A DNA stretch of 56,664 nucleotides from contig UCOA01000032.1 of the NCBI GenBank assembly GCA_900474095.1, positions 1-56,664 on the forward strand, written 5' to 3'. Each line of letters opens with the position of its first letter. Within the stretch, counting starts at the first letter, position 1. The translations under genes were made by a program, and so were the position numbers. Positions 34,035-44,075 of this stretch are shown here, one piece after another. The notes under the pieces are model-generated. The model was given only the letters and a program-made list of their open reading frames with translations. It was not told where the DNA came from and did no database searches. This DNA comes from Hyphomicrobiales bacterium. GTDB lineage: Bacteria > Pseudomonadota > Alphaproteobacteria > Rhizobiales > Rhizobiaceae.

Positions 34035-35078
34035 CTACTCCGCCGCCAGCCGCGCGGCTTGTTCGGCATCGATCATGCGATCGATCAGGCGCCTTGCCCA
34101 CATCGAGCCTGCATCGATATTCAAATTGTAGAAGACATGATCCGGATTGGCTTCGATCGCCTTCTGCTGTGCCTCGAGAATGACTTCATCCTCCCTGAAC
34201 ACCCCTGCAACCGCTTCCCGCAATTTGTGGGTCCGGGCCTGGTTGCCGAGATCCCAGTTACGGACGAAGGCCCAGAAGTAATGACAGGTGCTGCCGGTCT
34301 CCGGTGTCATCGTGTTGAGCACGAAGCCGTTGACCCCCTGGCTACGATCGCCGTCGCGCGCGCCGGTGCCGGTCACTGCCACGCCGACGTCGATCGCGAT
34401 CGTTGATGGCGCCTGGAAATGGATGATCTGCCAGCGGTCGACCTTGCCCGGCCGCTGCAATTGTTCGGACCAGAAAGGCGGTGGGTCGATTCCTTCCATC
34501 CAACGGGTGACCGTGGCGGTCCTGTCGGAATGCGTAACCTCGAACGGCGCCTCGGCCACCGCTCTGTTGCCGATCGAGGAACCGTGCACGAAGGTCTCGT
34601 GCGTCAAATCCATGAGATTGTCGACAACGAGGCGGTAATCGCAGTTCACGTGGATGACCTTGCCGTCGCCCGTCCATTCCGGGTCGTCGTTCCAATGCAG
34701 GTCGGGGATCTTGGCGGGATCGGCGAGCGCAGGATCGCCCATCCATATCCACAGGAACCGGTGCCGTTCTTCCAGGGGGTAACTCTTCACGCAAGCCGAC
34801 GGATTGATCGTGTCTTGCGAGGGCATGTATACACATCGTCCCGAATCGTCGAATTCAAGCCCATGGTAGCCGCAGATCACATTATCGCCGTGCAGCTCGC
34901 CCTTGGAGAGCGGCAAGAGGCGATGCCAGCAGGCATCCGCAAGCGCGACCGTTTTGCCATTCGCCTTGCGATAAAGGACAATCGGCTTGTTACAGATCGT
35001 TCTGGAGAGAAGCTGGCGCTTCACTTCAACATCATATGCAGCCGCATACCAGGCGTTCAAGGGATATGATTTTTCCAC
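34035..35078 (-). CDS. Rieske aromatic-ring oxygenase, vanillate demethylase-like
   Basis: A 347-residue oxygenase subunit (VanA-like). The Rieske cluster ligands are in DACWHRLLPLS and ICGYHGLEF (C-x-H and C-x2-H), and the mononuclear iron site is DNLMDLTHETFVH (N/D-x3-D-x2-H-x4-H). The start is a GTG with a very strong AGGAGGAGG site; an in-frame ATG upstream lies inside the presumed operator. With the NADH reductase downstream it makes a two-component monooxygenase or demethylase. The substrate (vanillate, another methoxy-aromatic or similar) cannot be decided from sequence. Confidence 0.88.
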   Translation of the reverse strand: MEKSYPLNAWYAAAYDVEVKRQLLSRTICNKPIVLYRKANGKTVALADACWHRLLPLSKGELHGDNVICGYHGLEFDDSGRCVYMPSQDTINPSACVKSYPLEERHRFLWIWMGDPALADPAKIPDLHWNDDPEWTGDGKVIHVNCDYRLVVDNLMDLTHETFVHGSSIGNRAVAEAPFEVTHSDRTATVTRWMEGIDPPPFWSEQLQRPGKVDRWQIIHFQAPSTIAIDVGVAVTGTGARDGDRSQGVNGFVLNTMTPETGSTCHYFWAFVRNWDLGNQARTHKLREAVAGVFREDEVILEAQQKAIEANPDHVFYNLNIDAGSMWARRLIDRMIDAEQAARLAAE

Positions 35079-35117
35079 GGAGCTCCTCCTCCTGCGTTCC
35101 GAAGGTAGGATACACAC

Positions 35118-35125
35118 TGTATACA
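35118..35125. promoter_or_regulatory. Putative GntR/VanR-type operator
   Basis: TGTATACA, extended on the gene strand to ATTGTATACAGT, is near-palindromic and lies 40 nt upstream of the oxygenase GTG. It resembles the Caulobacter VanR site ATTGGATCCAAT in spacing and ends. Assignment to the neighbouring GntR regulator is inference. Confidence 0.45.
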
Positions 35126-35366
35126 ATAAATGTCAAGCACATCGCAATATGGGCGACCTCGTCAAGCGAATGGCCACCTGCCGCGCATCAACGCCGGTGG
35201 TTTCGGCAGCGAAGAAATCACCCGCGCTTACAGTTGAGCAGATCGCGGACGGCGTGAATGTCGGCCTTACCGTCGGACCAAATCCGCAGAAGCGTGTCCT
35301 TCATCTCGTCCGGTCATTTCGTCGGGGCTGGAGTTTCACAAATCGCTCCATATCGCGACATTCACA
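35126..35366. other. Intergenic stretch, no gene seen
   Basis: About 240 nt upstream of the oxygenase operon and downstream of the amidase-like pseudogene. It should contain the oxygenase promoter. No convincing frame or terminator was found. The base composition shifts towards AT beyond it. Confidence 0.4.
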
Positions 35367-36842
35367 TCACCACCATATTGCTGGCTTGAAGTGTCCGGCG
35401 TTGTCTTCAATGACATGGCCCACCTGAAACAGAGTACTTTCGTCGAATGGTCTGCCGATGAGTTGGAGGCCAAGGGGCAGCCCGTCTTTGTTCAAAGCCG
35501 ATGGGACAGACATGCTTGGAAGACCAGCCATATTCACTGTTACCGTAAATATGTCGTTCAAATACATGGCTACCGGGTCGGTGATTTCACCGGGTGCAAA
35601 CGGCAATACCGGAGTAGTCGGGGTCAGGATCACGTCGACACCGTTTTGCCAGGCAAGATCAAAATCACGCTTGATAAGGGTGCGAACTTTCTGAGCTCTC
35701 AGGTAATAGGCATCGTAGTATCCGGCGGAGAGCACATAGGTACCGATTAGAATGCGCCGCTTCACCTCCGCGCCGAATCCTTCCGCGCGAGTGTTTTCAT
35801 ACATCTCGAGAAGGTCCTCACCCGGAACGCGCAATCCATAACGAACGCCATCGTAGCGGGCCAAATTGGACGAAGCTTCCGCGAGCGCAACAATGTAATA
35901 GGCCGGAAGGGCATATTTGGTGTGGGGCATCGCGATATCAATGATTTCCGCGCCAGCACTCTTGAGCCAGTCGGTTCCCTTTTGCCAAAGCTCTTCAATC
36001 TCCCCTGGCATACCATCAACACGATATTCTGGCGGAATACCTCTCTTCAAACCCCTTATCGATTTGCCGATCGCGGCTTCATAGTCCGGCACGTCGATAT
36101 TCACCGATGTGGTGTCCTTCGGATCAACGGAGGCCATCGATTTCAGCAGGATTGCGCTGTCTTGTACCGTGCGGGCGATCGGGCCGGCCTGATCCAGCGA
36201 AGAGGCAAAGGCGCTGATACCCCATCTGGAGCATCGGCCATAAGTCGGTTTGATACCAACCGTGCCGGTGAAGGCCGCGGGCTGCCGGATGGAGCCCGCC
36301 GGTATCGGTAGCGATCGCCCCCGCGCACAGATGAGCAGCGACAGCCGCAGCGGAGCCGCCGGAGGAGCCGCCGGGGACCAGATTCTGATCCGAGCCCTTT
36401 TTTTGCGCCATGGGTTGATGACCCCGCCATAACAGGATGTCTCATTGGAAGAACCCATGGCGAACTCATCCATGTTGAGCTTACCGAGCATGACCGCGCC
36501 TTGGGCCCAGAGATTAGCCGTCACCGTCGACTCATAGGGCGGTTTGAAACCGGTCAGAATCCGACTGCAAGCCTGGGTATGCACACCCTTGGTGGCAAAG
36601 AGATCTTTAATGCCGAGTGGAATTCCCTCAAGAGCGCCGGCATCGCCCTTTTTTATTCTCTCGTCGGAGGCTTTCGCCATAGTACGCGCCAAGTCGCCGG
36701 TCACCGCCACATAGGCGTTCAAAGTGCTGTTGGCCAAAGCAATGCTGTTGAGAAACGCTTCGGTCAGCTCCCGCGACGTAAATTCTTTGTTTCTTAGCCC
36801 CTTCCTCGATTGGGCTATCGTCAGCGTCGCAAGATCGGTCAT
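35367..36842 (-). pseudogene. gatA: GatA-like amidase with two compensating frameshifts
   Basis: A 491-codon frame that is GatA-like throughout ([16 protein letters not shown] start, [16 protein letters not shown] with the catalytic Lys, [46 protein letters not shown] end), except for about 44 codons near 36285-36412. There the amidase Ser-rich signature [14 protein letters not shown] and DTGG exist only in the neighbouring frame. An A7 run looks one A short (giving KKRARIR where KKKGSDQN is expected), and an extra C in GGGCTCCATC restores the frame. The catalytic Ser pair is lost, so the product should be inactive unless these are sequence errors. The gene is AT-richer than its neighbours and not accompanied by gatB/gatC, so it is a degenerate paralogue. 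Confidence 0.8.
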
Positions 36843-37270
36843 CGAATTTCTCTCTCAAAGAGGCACACGGTGGGCGGCAGAATAAAGGTGAGGGCGATAA
36901 AAATAACTGTGGCATTCGGCGGGAGAGGCAAACTATATTTGCGTGCAACTTGTAGGCCTCTCGACCTGTGATCGAAAGATCACATACTCACGTCTTCTCG
37001 CCGCGCAACTCCTATACCAGTCGCAATGTAGGAACGCTCAATAGCTTCCTAGCCTTACTCCGTCTAAGAAAATGCGCAAATTTTCCTTGTGGGGACTATC
37101 CGAAGCAACGTTTCCTGGAACAACCACACGTTTTTTTCTTCATATACAATCATATGACCCGACAGAAGCGATTGTCTTGGACGCTTTGATCTCCAAGCCC
37201 GGGGTTATCGCAAGATTTGTCGATTTCGGCCGCCGGCGGCATGCTCGCATTATTAACGCAGGAGATCAGC
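36843..37270. other. AT-rich stretch without a convincing gene
   Basis: 428 nt upstream of the amidase-like pseudogene and before a small hypothetical gene. It is visibly AT-richer than the window average. Short frames lack ribosome sites. No recognisable insertion-sequence ends were seen. Confidence 0.4.
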
Positions 37271-37492
37271 ATGAAGAAATTTGGGAACGCCTGTAGCTGG
37301 ATCGCGTTCGCGCTGGGCGCGGTCCAGGGGTTCCATTCAGGAACTATAGTCGGCTTTGCTAAGCCGCATCGGAATCCACCCCAAAGTTCCACGGAGCGCG
37401 CACGAGGACATAAGCCCGCCGACGTCGCCGACACTTATAGAGACGAAGCCGAGCGCCATGCTGGAGCCTATGCTACCTTGAGAAGCACCTGA
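37271..37492 (+). CDS. Small hypothetical protein with N-terminal hydrophobic segment
   Basis: A 73-residue frame with AGGAG 6 nt before the ATG. MKKFGNACSWIAFALGAVQGF resembles a signal peptide or membrane anchor; the rest is hydrophilic and basic-acidic (ERARGHKPADVADTYRDEAERHAG). No family recognised. It sits alone in the AT-rich stretch next to tRNA-Phe. Confidence 0.45.
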   Translation: MKKFGNACSWIAFALGAVQGFHSGTIVGFAKPHRNPPQSSTERARGHKPADVADTYRDEAERHAGAYATLRST

Positions 37493-37686
37493 TATAGTCC
37501 TTACCCATGCACGCGCAAGCTATGATGAAAAGACGGTATGCGTCGGAAAGCCAATCCCGTTGACAAACCAAGATGGTGCTTGAGCGAACTGAAAAACGGT
37601 ATGGGAACGGTATAGGTCCTAGGAAACAACCAATTTCCAGAGCATTGATTGCCCAACCTGCGGGTATCTGTAATGGATATAAAAAA

Positions 37687-37762
37687 TGGTGCCCGGAGGC
37701 GGATTTGAACCACCGACACGCGGATTTTCAATCCGCTGCTCTACCAACTGAGCTATCCGGGC
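37687..37762 (-). tRNA. tRNA-Phe (GAA)
   Basis: The reverse complement begins GCCCGGATAGCTCAGTTGG, has the anticodon arm with GAA in loop TTGAAAA, the T-arm GGTTCAAATCC and ends CTCCGGGCACCA with encoded CCA. All four stems pair. The 3' end faces the AT-rich stretch with the broken amidase gene, a common arrangement at integration sites, although I found no integrase. Confidence 0.97.
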
Positions 37763-37950
37763 ATCCCTGCTTTGTGGGCAGTGGTTCCGCTTGAAGAACC
37801 GTGGGGCGGTTGGCTGCGCCCCGGAAGCGAGCGGGGTTATAACATCTTGTTCGGCGGTGTCCAGCACCAAATGACGTTTTTTCGACAGGAAAATGTCATT
37901 CGTCGCAAATATCTGAAAAACAACGAATATCCGCGAAATTTTCGGTCGCG

Positions 37951-38157
37951 TTATTCCTCTTCGTTTGCTTTCGATTCGTCGTCGGCTACCGGAATGGCAT
38001 AGGAACCTTTGAGCCATCTGTTGAGATCAACGTTACGGCAGCGATCGGAACAGAAGGGGTAGTGTTCGCGGTGCGATGGGCGCCGGCATTCCGGGCATGG
38101 CACGGTCTTGCGCAGCGGCGCAACATTCGATGCACCCTTGTTTCCTTCAGAACTCAT
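37951..38157 (-). CDS. yacG: DNA gyrase inhibitor YacG, zinc protein
   Basis: A 68-residue zinc-finger protein: VPCPECRRPSHREHYPFCSDRCRN carries the four Cys ligands (C-x2-C ... C-x3-C), followed by VDLNRWLKGSYAIP and an acidic tail. YacG binds GyrB and limits gyrase activity. It overlaps no gene and starts 4 nt after the maf stop, the usual rhizobial pair. Confidence 0.92.
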   Translation of the reverse strand: MSSEGNKGASNVAPLRKTVPCPECRRPSHREHYPFCSDRCRNVDLNRWLKGSYAIPVADDESKANEEE

Positions 38158-38161
38158 GGCG

Positions 38162-38782
38162 TTAGCCCTTCATCCAGCTTTCATGCACGTTATAGCCTTC
38201 GCCCATCAGCAGGCTCACCGTCTCGTACAGCGGCAAGCCGACGACATTGGTATACGAACCCACCAGCTTGACGACGAAGCTGCCGGCGATGCCCTGGATG
38301 CCATAGGCACCCGCCTTGCCGCGCCACTGGCCCGATGCGAGGTAGCTGTCGATATCGTGACTGGAGAGCCGCTTGAAACGCACCTTGGTGTCGATGACCT
38401 TCTGGCGCACCGTCTTGTCCGGCGTGATCAGGCAGACACCGGTATAGACCCGATGGCTGCGACCGGAAAGAAGATGCAGCGCGCTCGACGCTTCACTGAC
38501 CAGTTCCGGCTTGCCGAGGACCCGGCGTCCTACGGAGACGACGGTATCGGCGGCAAGGATGTAGCTCCCTTCCCAGCCGGGCTCGCCCTTGATGGCGGCA
38601 AGCGCTGCCCGCGCCTTCTCGGACGACAGCCGCCAGGCCAGCGAGCGCGGATGCTCGGTGCGCTTCGGCGTCTCGTCAAGATCCATCGGCATCAGACGCG
38701 CCGGCTCGATGCCCGCCTGGGCGAGCAGTTCGACACGCCGCGGCGAGCCGGAGGCCAGGATCAGCTTGTGTGTCAATGCCAT
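38162..38782 (-). CDS. maf: Maf-family nucleotide pyrophosphatase
   Basis: A 206-residue Maf protein: [19 protein letters not shown] at the N-terminus (phosphate-binding Ser/Arg), [31 protein letters not shown] with catalytic Asp, [12 protein letters not shown] and [16 protein letters not shown]. Such enzymes hydrolyse non-canonical nucleoside triphosphates (dTTP/UTP or m7GTP class). Family alignment favours the ATG used; an ATG-type start 13 codons upstream is possible. It lies between infA and yacG. Confidence 0.93.
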   Translation of the reverse strand: MALTHKLILASGSPRRVELLAQAGIEPARLMPMDLDETPKRTEHPRSLAWRLSSEKARAALAAIKGEPGWEGSYILAADTVVSVGRRVLGKPELVSEASSALHLLSGRSHRVYTGVCLITPDKTVRQKVIDTKVRFKRLSSHDIDSYLASGQWRGKAGAYGIQGIAGSFVVKLVGSYTNVVGLPLYETVSLLMGEGYNVHESWMKG

Positions 38783-38833
38783 CGCAACAGGGCCATCGAT
38801 CTCGTGTTTTGCGGCAGACAAGCCGCGCCGCGC

Positions 38834-39052
38834 TTACTTGAAGCGATAGGTGATACGGCCCTTGCTCAGGTCGTAAGGGGTCATTTCGACAAGCACCTTG
38901 TCGCCGGCGAGAACACGGATGCGGTTCTTGCGCATGCGACCGGCCGTATGGGCGATGATCTCGTGTTCGTTTTCAAGCTTGACGCGGAACGTCGCATTGG
39001 GAAGCAATTCGGTGACTACGCCCGGGAATTCGAGGACTTCTTCTTTCGCCAT
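38834..39052 (-). CDS. infA: Translation initiation factor IF-1
   Basis: A 72-residue OB-fold protein, [20 protein letters not shown]..., with the S1-like core [32 protein letters not shown] and end [12 protein letters not shown]. Exactly the canonical length and ends; an open frame extending upstream is not coding. It binds the 30S A site during initiation. Confidence 0.98.
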   Translation of the reverse strand: MAKEEVLEFPGVVTELLPNATFRVKLENEHEIIAHTAGRMRKNRIRVLAGDKVLVEMTPYDLSKGRITYRFK

Positions 39053-39196
39053 GTAGGGTATTTCTTTCTGTGCTTTTCTGTGGACGCTGCCTGCGCCCTT
39101 CAAAATTCGGCGGAAACTACACAATCGCCGCGGTTTTGTGAACAGCGGCGACCCGTCTTTTCCGGTTTTGTCGTCTTTTCCAGTTTTCTCAGGGCG

Positions 39197-39679
39197 CTAT
39201 GCCATCTTGTCCGGCATTTGTCCAAGCAAACGATGCTTAAGCAAGGTGGCGATGTGATTTCGGACCTCGCGATAGGCCGCGACGATCTGCTCGCGGGTTC
39301 CGGTTGCAACCGTCGGGTCCGGCGTTGGCCAATATACCACGTCGATCGCCATCGACCGCGTCAATTCCAGCGCTGCATGATGCGCCTCCGGCGCAAGGGT
39401 GACGATCAGGTCGAAATAGTCGTCTTCGAGTTCGTCCAGCGTATGCGGCTGATGTCGCCCGGCCGTCAGCCCGATTTCCTGCAACACCACGTCGACGAAG
39501 GGATCGCGCTCGCCCGGCCTGACACCTGCCGAGGCGATATAAGTCCCCGGGGGCAGCATCGCTTTAGCCAGCACTTCGGCTATCGGCGAGCGGATAGCAT
39601 TCATTCCGCACATGAACAGCACCGACTTCGGCGCTTTCCCGGTCTGCTGCGACAGGTTGGGGGAAGCAGCGAGCGTCAC
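39197..39679 (-). CDS. Low-molecular-weight protein tyrosine phosphatase-like protein
   Basis: A 160-residue protein with the LMW-PTPase/arsenate reductase P-loop VLFMCGMNAIRSPIAE (C-x5-R-S, about residues 24-31) and the late Asp motif YWPTPDPT, so a phosphatase or reductase is likely. Its stop lies about 145 nt from the infA start, and its own start is 2 nt after the UPF0262 stop, the standard rhizobial order. Confidence 0.88.
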   Translation of the reverse strand: MTLAASPNLSQQTGKAPKSVLFMCGMNAIRSPIAEVLAKAMLPPGTYIASAGVRPGERDPFVDVVLQEIGLTAGRHQPHTLDELEDDYFDLIVTLAPEAHHAALELTRSMAIDVVYWPTPDPTVATGTREQIVAAYREVRNHIATLLKHRLLGQMPDKMA

Positions 39680-39681
39680 GG

Positions 39682-40152
39682 CTATCCCCGCCAGTAGAGC
39701 ACGCAGACGAGCGTGAACAGGCGCCGGGCCGTGTCGAAATCCAGCTTTATCTTGCCCGACAGCCTGTCCATCAGCGTCTGCGAGCCTTCATTGTGAATGC
39801 CGCGCCGGCCCATGTCGATCGCCTCGATCTGGCTCGGCGTCGAGGAGCGGATCGCCTGGTAGTAGCTTTCGCAGATCATGAAATAGTCCTTCACGATCCG
39901 GCGGAACGGCGTCAGCGACAGGATATGGGTCGCCACCGCAGCACCCGCCTCGGTCGTGATCACAAGGACGAGCTTCGAGTCGATCAGCGACAGGTTGAGC
40001 CGGTAGGGACCACCGGAGTGGCCGGCCGGTTCAAAAAAATTCTCCTCGATCAGATCGAAGATCGCGACCGCGCGCTCGTGTTCGACGTCGGGCGTCGAGC
40101 GGCCGATGGTTTCATCCAGCACGACATCGCAGAGGCGGTGGCTGCCCGTCAT
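39682..40152 (-). CDS. UPF0262 family protein
   Basis: A 156-residue protein of the alphaproteobacterial UPF0262 family: [62 protein letters not shown] and [21 protein letters not shown] are conserved. Length is standard. Function is unknown. The start overlaps the hisD stop by 4 nt, suggesting co-translation. Confidence 0.93.
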   Translation of the reverse strand: MTGSHRLCDVVLDETIGRSTPDVEHERAVAIFDLIEENFFEPAGHSGGPYRLNLSLIDSKLVLVITTEAGAAVATHILSLTPFRRIVKDYFMICESYYQAIRSSTPSQIEAIDMGRRGIHNEGSQTLMDRLSGKIKLDFDTARRLFTLVCVLYWRG

Positions 40153-41453
40153 CCCTCGCCCCCGAGATTGAGGCGGATGGCGACCGAGCGCGCGTGAGCG
40201 TCCAGGCCTTCGGCGCGGGCAAGCGCGATCGCTGCGGGTCCAAGGTCACGCAACTGGTCGGCGCCGAGACGCAGGATGGAGGTGCGCTTCATATAGTCGA
40301 GCACGCCGAGGCCCGAGGAGAAACGGGCGGAACGGGCCGTCGGCAGCACATGGTTGGAGCCGCCGACATAATCGCCGATCACTTCCGGCGTGTAGCGGCC
40401 GACGAAGATCGCACCGGCATTGCGGATCTTCGGGATCATCGCATCGGCATGGGCGATTGCAAGTTCGAGATGCTCGGCCGCGATGCGGTTGGCGAGCGGC
40501 ACCGCCACCTCCAGATCGGGCACGAGGATGACCGCGCCGAAATCGCGCCAGCTGGCACTTGCGGTTTCGCCGCGCGGCAGCGTGCGGAGCTGGCGCTCGA
40601 CCGCCGCCTCGACCGCCGCTGCAAAGGGTGCATCGTCGGTGATCAGGATCGCCTGGGCGCCGACGTCGTGCTCGGCCTGTGCCAGGAGATCGGCCGCGAT
40701 CCAGTCCGGATCATTGTCGCGGTCGGCGATGACGAGAACCTCGGAGGGCCCGGCGATCATGTCGATGCCGACGGTTCCGAATACCTGGCGCTTGGCGGCG
40801 GCGACATAGGCATTGCCCGGCCCCATGATCTTTGCGACCGGGGCGATCGTCGCCGTGCCATAGGCAAGAGCCGCAATCGCCTGGGCGCCGCCGATCCGGT
40901 AGATTTCCTCGACGCCGGCCATGCGCGCGGCGGCAAGAACGGCCGGATTGATGACGCCACCATTGGCCGGCACCACCATGACGATGCGCTCGACACCGGC
41001 AACCTTGGCCGGCAGCGCATTCATCAGCACCGAGCTCGGATAACTTGCCGTGCCGCCCGGCACATAGAGCCCGACGGCATCGATCGCGGTCCAGCGCGAG
41101 CCGAGGCCGACGCCCATCGAATCCTCGTAGATATCGTCTTTCGGCCGTTGCCGGACGTGATGCGCCTCGATGCGAACCGCAGCGACCTTCAGCGCGCCGA
41201 GAACTTCGGAGGGAACCATGTTGATCGCCGCGTCGATCTCTTGCGTGGTGACAGCCATTCCGGTCACAGCAAAATCGAGACCGTCGAATTTCCTTGTATA
41301 ATCGGCCAGCGCCGCATCGCCGCGCAGCCGCACATCATCGATGATCGCCCGCACAATCGCATTCACGTCTTCCGAGACTTCCCGCTTAGTCGTCAGAAAG
41401 GCTGCGAACTGCTCTTCGAAGCCGGGCGTGAGATAATCAAGGCGGATGGCCAA
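40149..41453 (-). CDS. hisD: Histidinol dehydrogenase
   Basis: A 434-residue enzyme that carries out the last two steps of histidine biosynthesis. Conserved blocks: [35 protein letters not shown], [24 protein letters not shown] (zinc-ligand Gln/His), [13 protein letters not shown] and [22 protein letters not shown]. The frame stays open far upstream, but the family N-terminus ([15 protein letters not shown]) begins at a TTG codon with AAGGA 8-9 nt before it; the TTG start is therefore chosen. Monofunctional, not clustered with other his genes, as usual in rhizobia. Confidence 0.95.
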   Translation of the reverse strand: MAIRLDYLTPGFEEQFAAFLTTKREVSEDVNAIVRAIIDDVRLRGDAALADYTRKFDGLDFAVTGMAVTTQEIDAAINMVPSEVLGALKVAAVRIEAHHVRQRPKDDIYEDSMGVGLGSRWTAIDAVGLYVPGGTASYPSSVLMNALPAKVAGVERIVMVVPANGGVINPAVLAAARMAGVEEIYRIGGAQAIAALAYGTATIAPVAKIMGPGNAYVAAAKRQVFGTVGIDMIAGPSEVLVIADRDNDPDWIAADLLAQAEHDVGAQAILITDDAPFAAAVEAAVERQLRTLPRGETASASWRDFGAVILVPDLEVAVPLANRIAAEHLELAIAHADAMIPKIRNAGAIFVGRYTPEVIGDYVGGSNHVLPTARSARFSSGLGVLDYMKRTSILRLGADQLRDLGPAAIALARAEGLDAHARSVAIRLNLGGEG

Positions 41454-41502
41454 TGGAAAAGTCCTTAATAGATGGTCTAAACAAGCGTGCGGCGGGCAAG
41501 TA

Positions 41503-41943
41503 TCAGGCTCCCGGCGGATGGCGGGGCTTGAAACCGGTTTCCCATGCGCCACCGGTATCTGCAAGCTGAACCTCGATACATTCCACATCGAGCGTAATCG
41601 AGGCACCGCCGGAAAGAACGAATTCGACGGTTCCATCCGGGCCCTCGCCGTTCTGCTCGAACTGGATGGCCAGCAGCGACAGCACCTGTTCGCCATCCCT
41701 ACGATTAAACCCGATGGAGCGGACAGCGTTGACACGCTTGAAAAGAAGCACGCTGCGGCGGCGTTCGAAGGATTTGCCACGCCCTTCCGCCGTTTCCCAG
41801 ACGAAACGGTTGATCACCAGCGATAACTGGCGAGAGCGCGGCGCATAGGCAAGACCCGATACCTTGAAGACCGCGTCCTGCACATGGGCAGAAACGATCG
41901 CCAGGTCTTCCTCATCCAGCCCCAACAGCTTCAATGCATCCAT
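41503..41943 (-). CDS. DUF2948 family protein
   Basis: A 146-residue alphaproteobacterial protein: LKLLGLDEEDLAIVSAHVQDAV, RSRQLSLVINRFVWE and RRRSVLLFKRVNAVRSIG are typical of DUF2948. The function is unknown. It is always found near hisD and murA in rhizobia, as here, and is transcribed with them on the minus strand. Confidence 0.9.
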   Translation of the reverse strand: MDALKLLGLDEEDLAIVSAHVQDAVFKVSGLAYAPRSRQLSLVINRFVWETAEGRGKSFERRRSVLLFKRVNAVRSIGFNRRDGEQVLSLLAIQFEQNGEGPDGTVEFVLSGGASITLDVECIEVQLADTGGAWETGFKPRHPPGA

Positions 41944-42048
41944 GCCGTCTCATCCCTCAATCCGCCGCCAAAGGCAGCTCAGTCGTGACAAAGGACATAG
42001 GACGCCGCTGCCCAATCCGCAACAGCAAGTGGCGTTGCAAGCGGTCGA

Positions 42049-43341
42049 TCAGTCGCTGACGCGTTCCACTTTGGCGCCGCAGCGATTGAGCTTTTCTTCC
42101 AGCCGTTCGAAGCCACGGTCGAGGTGATAGACGCGCGACACCATGGTCTCGCCTTCGGCCACCAGGCCGGCGATGACCAGAGACACCGAGGCCCGCAGAT
42201 CGGTCGCCATGACCGGCGCGCCCTTCAGGCGCGCCACGCCCTCAATCTTCGCGGTCTGGCCCGACAGCGAGATTTTCGCACCGAGACGCGCCAGTTCCTG
42301 CACATGCATGAAGCGGTTTTCGAAGATGGTCTCGGTGATATGCGAAATGCCGCTCGACCTGGTCATCAGGCCCATGAACTGCGCCTGCAGATCGGTCGGG
42401 AAGCCGGGGAAAGGATCGGTGACGACGTCCACGGGCTTGATGCCGCCGCCGTTGCGCACGATGCGAAGGCCCGTCTCGGTTTCGGTGATTTCGGCACCGG
42501 CGCGGCGGATGGCTTCAAGTGCCGTATCGAGCAGCGTGGCGTTCGTCCCTTCAAGCACGACATCGCCGCCGGTCATGGCAACGGCCATGGCATAGGTGCC
42601 CGTCTCGATGCGATCCGGCAGGACGCGGTGGCGCGCACCCGACAGTGAGGTGACGCCCTCGATAGTGATCGTCGATGTGCCGGCGCCGGTGATCTTCGCG
42701 CCCATGGCGTTGAGGCAGCGGGCAAGATCGGCCACTTCCGGCTCGCGCGCGGCATTGCCGATTGTGGTCGTGCCATTGGCAAGCGTCGCTGCCATCATCA
42801 TCACGTGGGTTGCGCCGACCGAGACCTTCGGGAACACGTAGCGAGCGCCGATCAGGCCGCCCTTCGGCGCCGTTGCGTTGATGTAGCCGCTGTCGATCTC
42901 AATCGTGGCGCCCAGCGCCGCCAAGCCTTCGATGAACAGATCGACCGGCCGCGTGCCGATGGCGCAGCCACCCGGCAGCGAAACCCGAGCCTTGCCCTCG
43001 CGCGCCAGAAGCGGGCCGATCACCCAGAAGCTCGCGCGCATCTTCGAAACCAGTTCGTAAGGCGCGGTGGTATCGACGATGTTGCGGGAGGTGAAATGGA
43101 TCGTGCGCGAATAGCCCTCGCTCTGGCGCTCGCGGCGGCCATTGACGGAGATATCGGCGCCGTGATTGCCGAGAATACGGATCAGCTGCTCGACATCGGC
43201 AAGATGCGGGACATTTTCCAGCGTTAGCGTGTCGTCCGTCAAGAGCGAGGCGATCATCAGCGGCAAAGCGGCGTTCTTGGCGCCGGAAATCGGGATGATC
43301 CCGCGAAGTTCATTGCCGCCGGTAATTCTGATGCGATCCAT
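42049..43341 (-). CDS. murA: UDP-N-acetylglucosamine 1-carboxyvinyltransferase
   Basis: A 430-residue enzyme that starts peptidoglycan synthesis by transferring enolpyruvate from PEP to UDP-GlcNAc. Lys22 in [10 protein letters not shown] and the active-site Cys in [15 protein letters not shown] are present, so it is the fosfomycin-sensitive Cys type. [13 protein letters not shown] and [17 protein letters not shown] mark the second half. The ATG (MDRIRITGG) matches family starts; the frame extends 48 codons upstream without a better signal. Confidence 0.97.
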   Translation of the reverse strand: MDRIRITGGNELRGIIPISGAKNAALPLMIASLLTDDTLTLENVPHLADVEQLIRILGNHGADISVNGRRERQSEGYSRTIHFTSRNIVDTTAPYELVSKMRASFWVIGPLLAREGKARVSLPGGCAIGTRPVDLFIEGLAALGATIEIDSGYINATAPKGGLIGARYVFPKVSVGATHVMMMAATLANGTTTIGNAAREPEVADLARCLNAMGAKITGAGTSTITIEGVTSLSGARHRVLPDRIETGTYAMAVAMTGGDVVLEGTNATLLDTALEAIRRAGAEITETETGLRIVRNGGGIKPVDVVTDPFPGFPTDLQAQFMGLMTRSSGISHITETIFENRFMHVQELARLGAKISLSGQTAKIEGVARLKGAPVMATDLRASVSLVIAGLVAEGETMVSRVYHLDRGFERLEEKLNRCGAKVERVSD

Positions 43342-43610
43342 AGGGTACCTTACGGGCGCCGCCCGCCTTTCTGACATTCCGTTCTGTAGAGATTGGCGCC
43401 TCCATAAAGGAAGTGCCGTGAAATGAGAAGCAAATTGAAACGATGACGGCGAAGCACATCCGGATGGAGGGACAACGACATCCACACATTGACTTGTTTG
43501 TCCCCTCGCCGCGCCAGTTCACCCCATTGCAAGACGCGAAAAATTGAAACGATAGCCTTCAGCTGTCCGTGATCCGCTCCCCCGATGCGACCGATGGTGG
43601 TGGCTGGCGA

Positions 43611-43844
43611 TTATTCCGCAGATTCGTCCGATTTTGCGGCAGGGAGCCCGGAAGTTTCATCGGCATCGCCGGCACGCCGCGCCCGCCCCTGCTGCTTGCG
43701 CCGCAACAGGTTTTCCCGCAGCGTCTTTGCCGCCCGCTCGCGGCGCGCTTGCGCCTGCCGTTGCGCTTCCTGCCCGCGTTCACGCTTGCCGTCCTCCTGG
43801 GGCGGGGTATCGTCATAGCGTCTCTGATCGTCTTCGTCTTGCAT
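43611..43844 (-). CDS. Small basic, coiled-coil-prone hypothetical protein
   Basis: A 77-residue very hydrophilic protein, MQDEDDQRRYDDTPPQEDG then a long Arg/Glu/Gln/Ala helix (RERGQEAQRQAQARRERAAK) and KTLRENLLRRKQQGRARR. Similar small Arg-rich proteins occur beside tRNA genes in rhizobia, but I cannot name a family with certainty. It opposes tRNA-Thr. The frame continues upstream, and the ATG was chosen by composition. Confidence 0.5.
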   Translation of the reverse strand: MQDEDDQRRYDDTPPQEDGKRERGQEAQRQAQARRERAAKTLRENLLRRKQQGRARRAGDADETSGLPAAKSDESAE

Positions 43845-44000
43845 GACCGCTGGAATACCGCAAATCCGCGCAGTCCGGAAGTATCGCTGCGGTTTCGCCC
43901 AGCCTGTCCAACGAAATATGAGATTTGCGGCTTGCACTCCGCAACAAGCTATGGCAATAGGCCCTCGCTCGCGCCGGACAACACTGATCCGCCGCACGAT

Positions 44001-44075
44001 GCTGCTATAGCTCAGGGGTAGAGCACTCCCTTGGTAAGGGAGAGGCCGAGAGTTCAAATCTCTCTAGCAGCACCA
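44001..44075 (+). tRNA. tRNA-Thr (GGT)
   Basis: GCTGCTATAGCTCAGGGG start, anticodon arm CTCCC-TTGGTAA-GGGAG with anticodon GGT, T-arm AGAGTTCAAATCTCT and acceptor ending TAGCAGCACCA with encoded CCA. A T-rich run follows directly. Confidence 0.97.

Noticed and set aside
35367-36842. A functional GatA subunit
   Set aside because: The Ser-rich catalytic segment is out of frame and no gatB or gatC lies nearby.
37573-37794. Plus-strand 73-codon frame ending ADLNHRHADFQSAALPTEL
   Set aside because: It reads through the antisense of tRNA-Phe; this peptide is a known artefact of tRNA genes.
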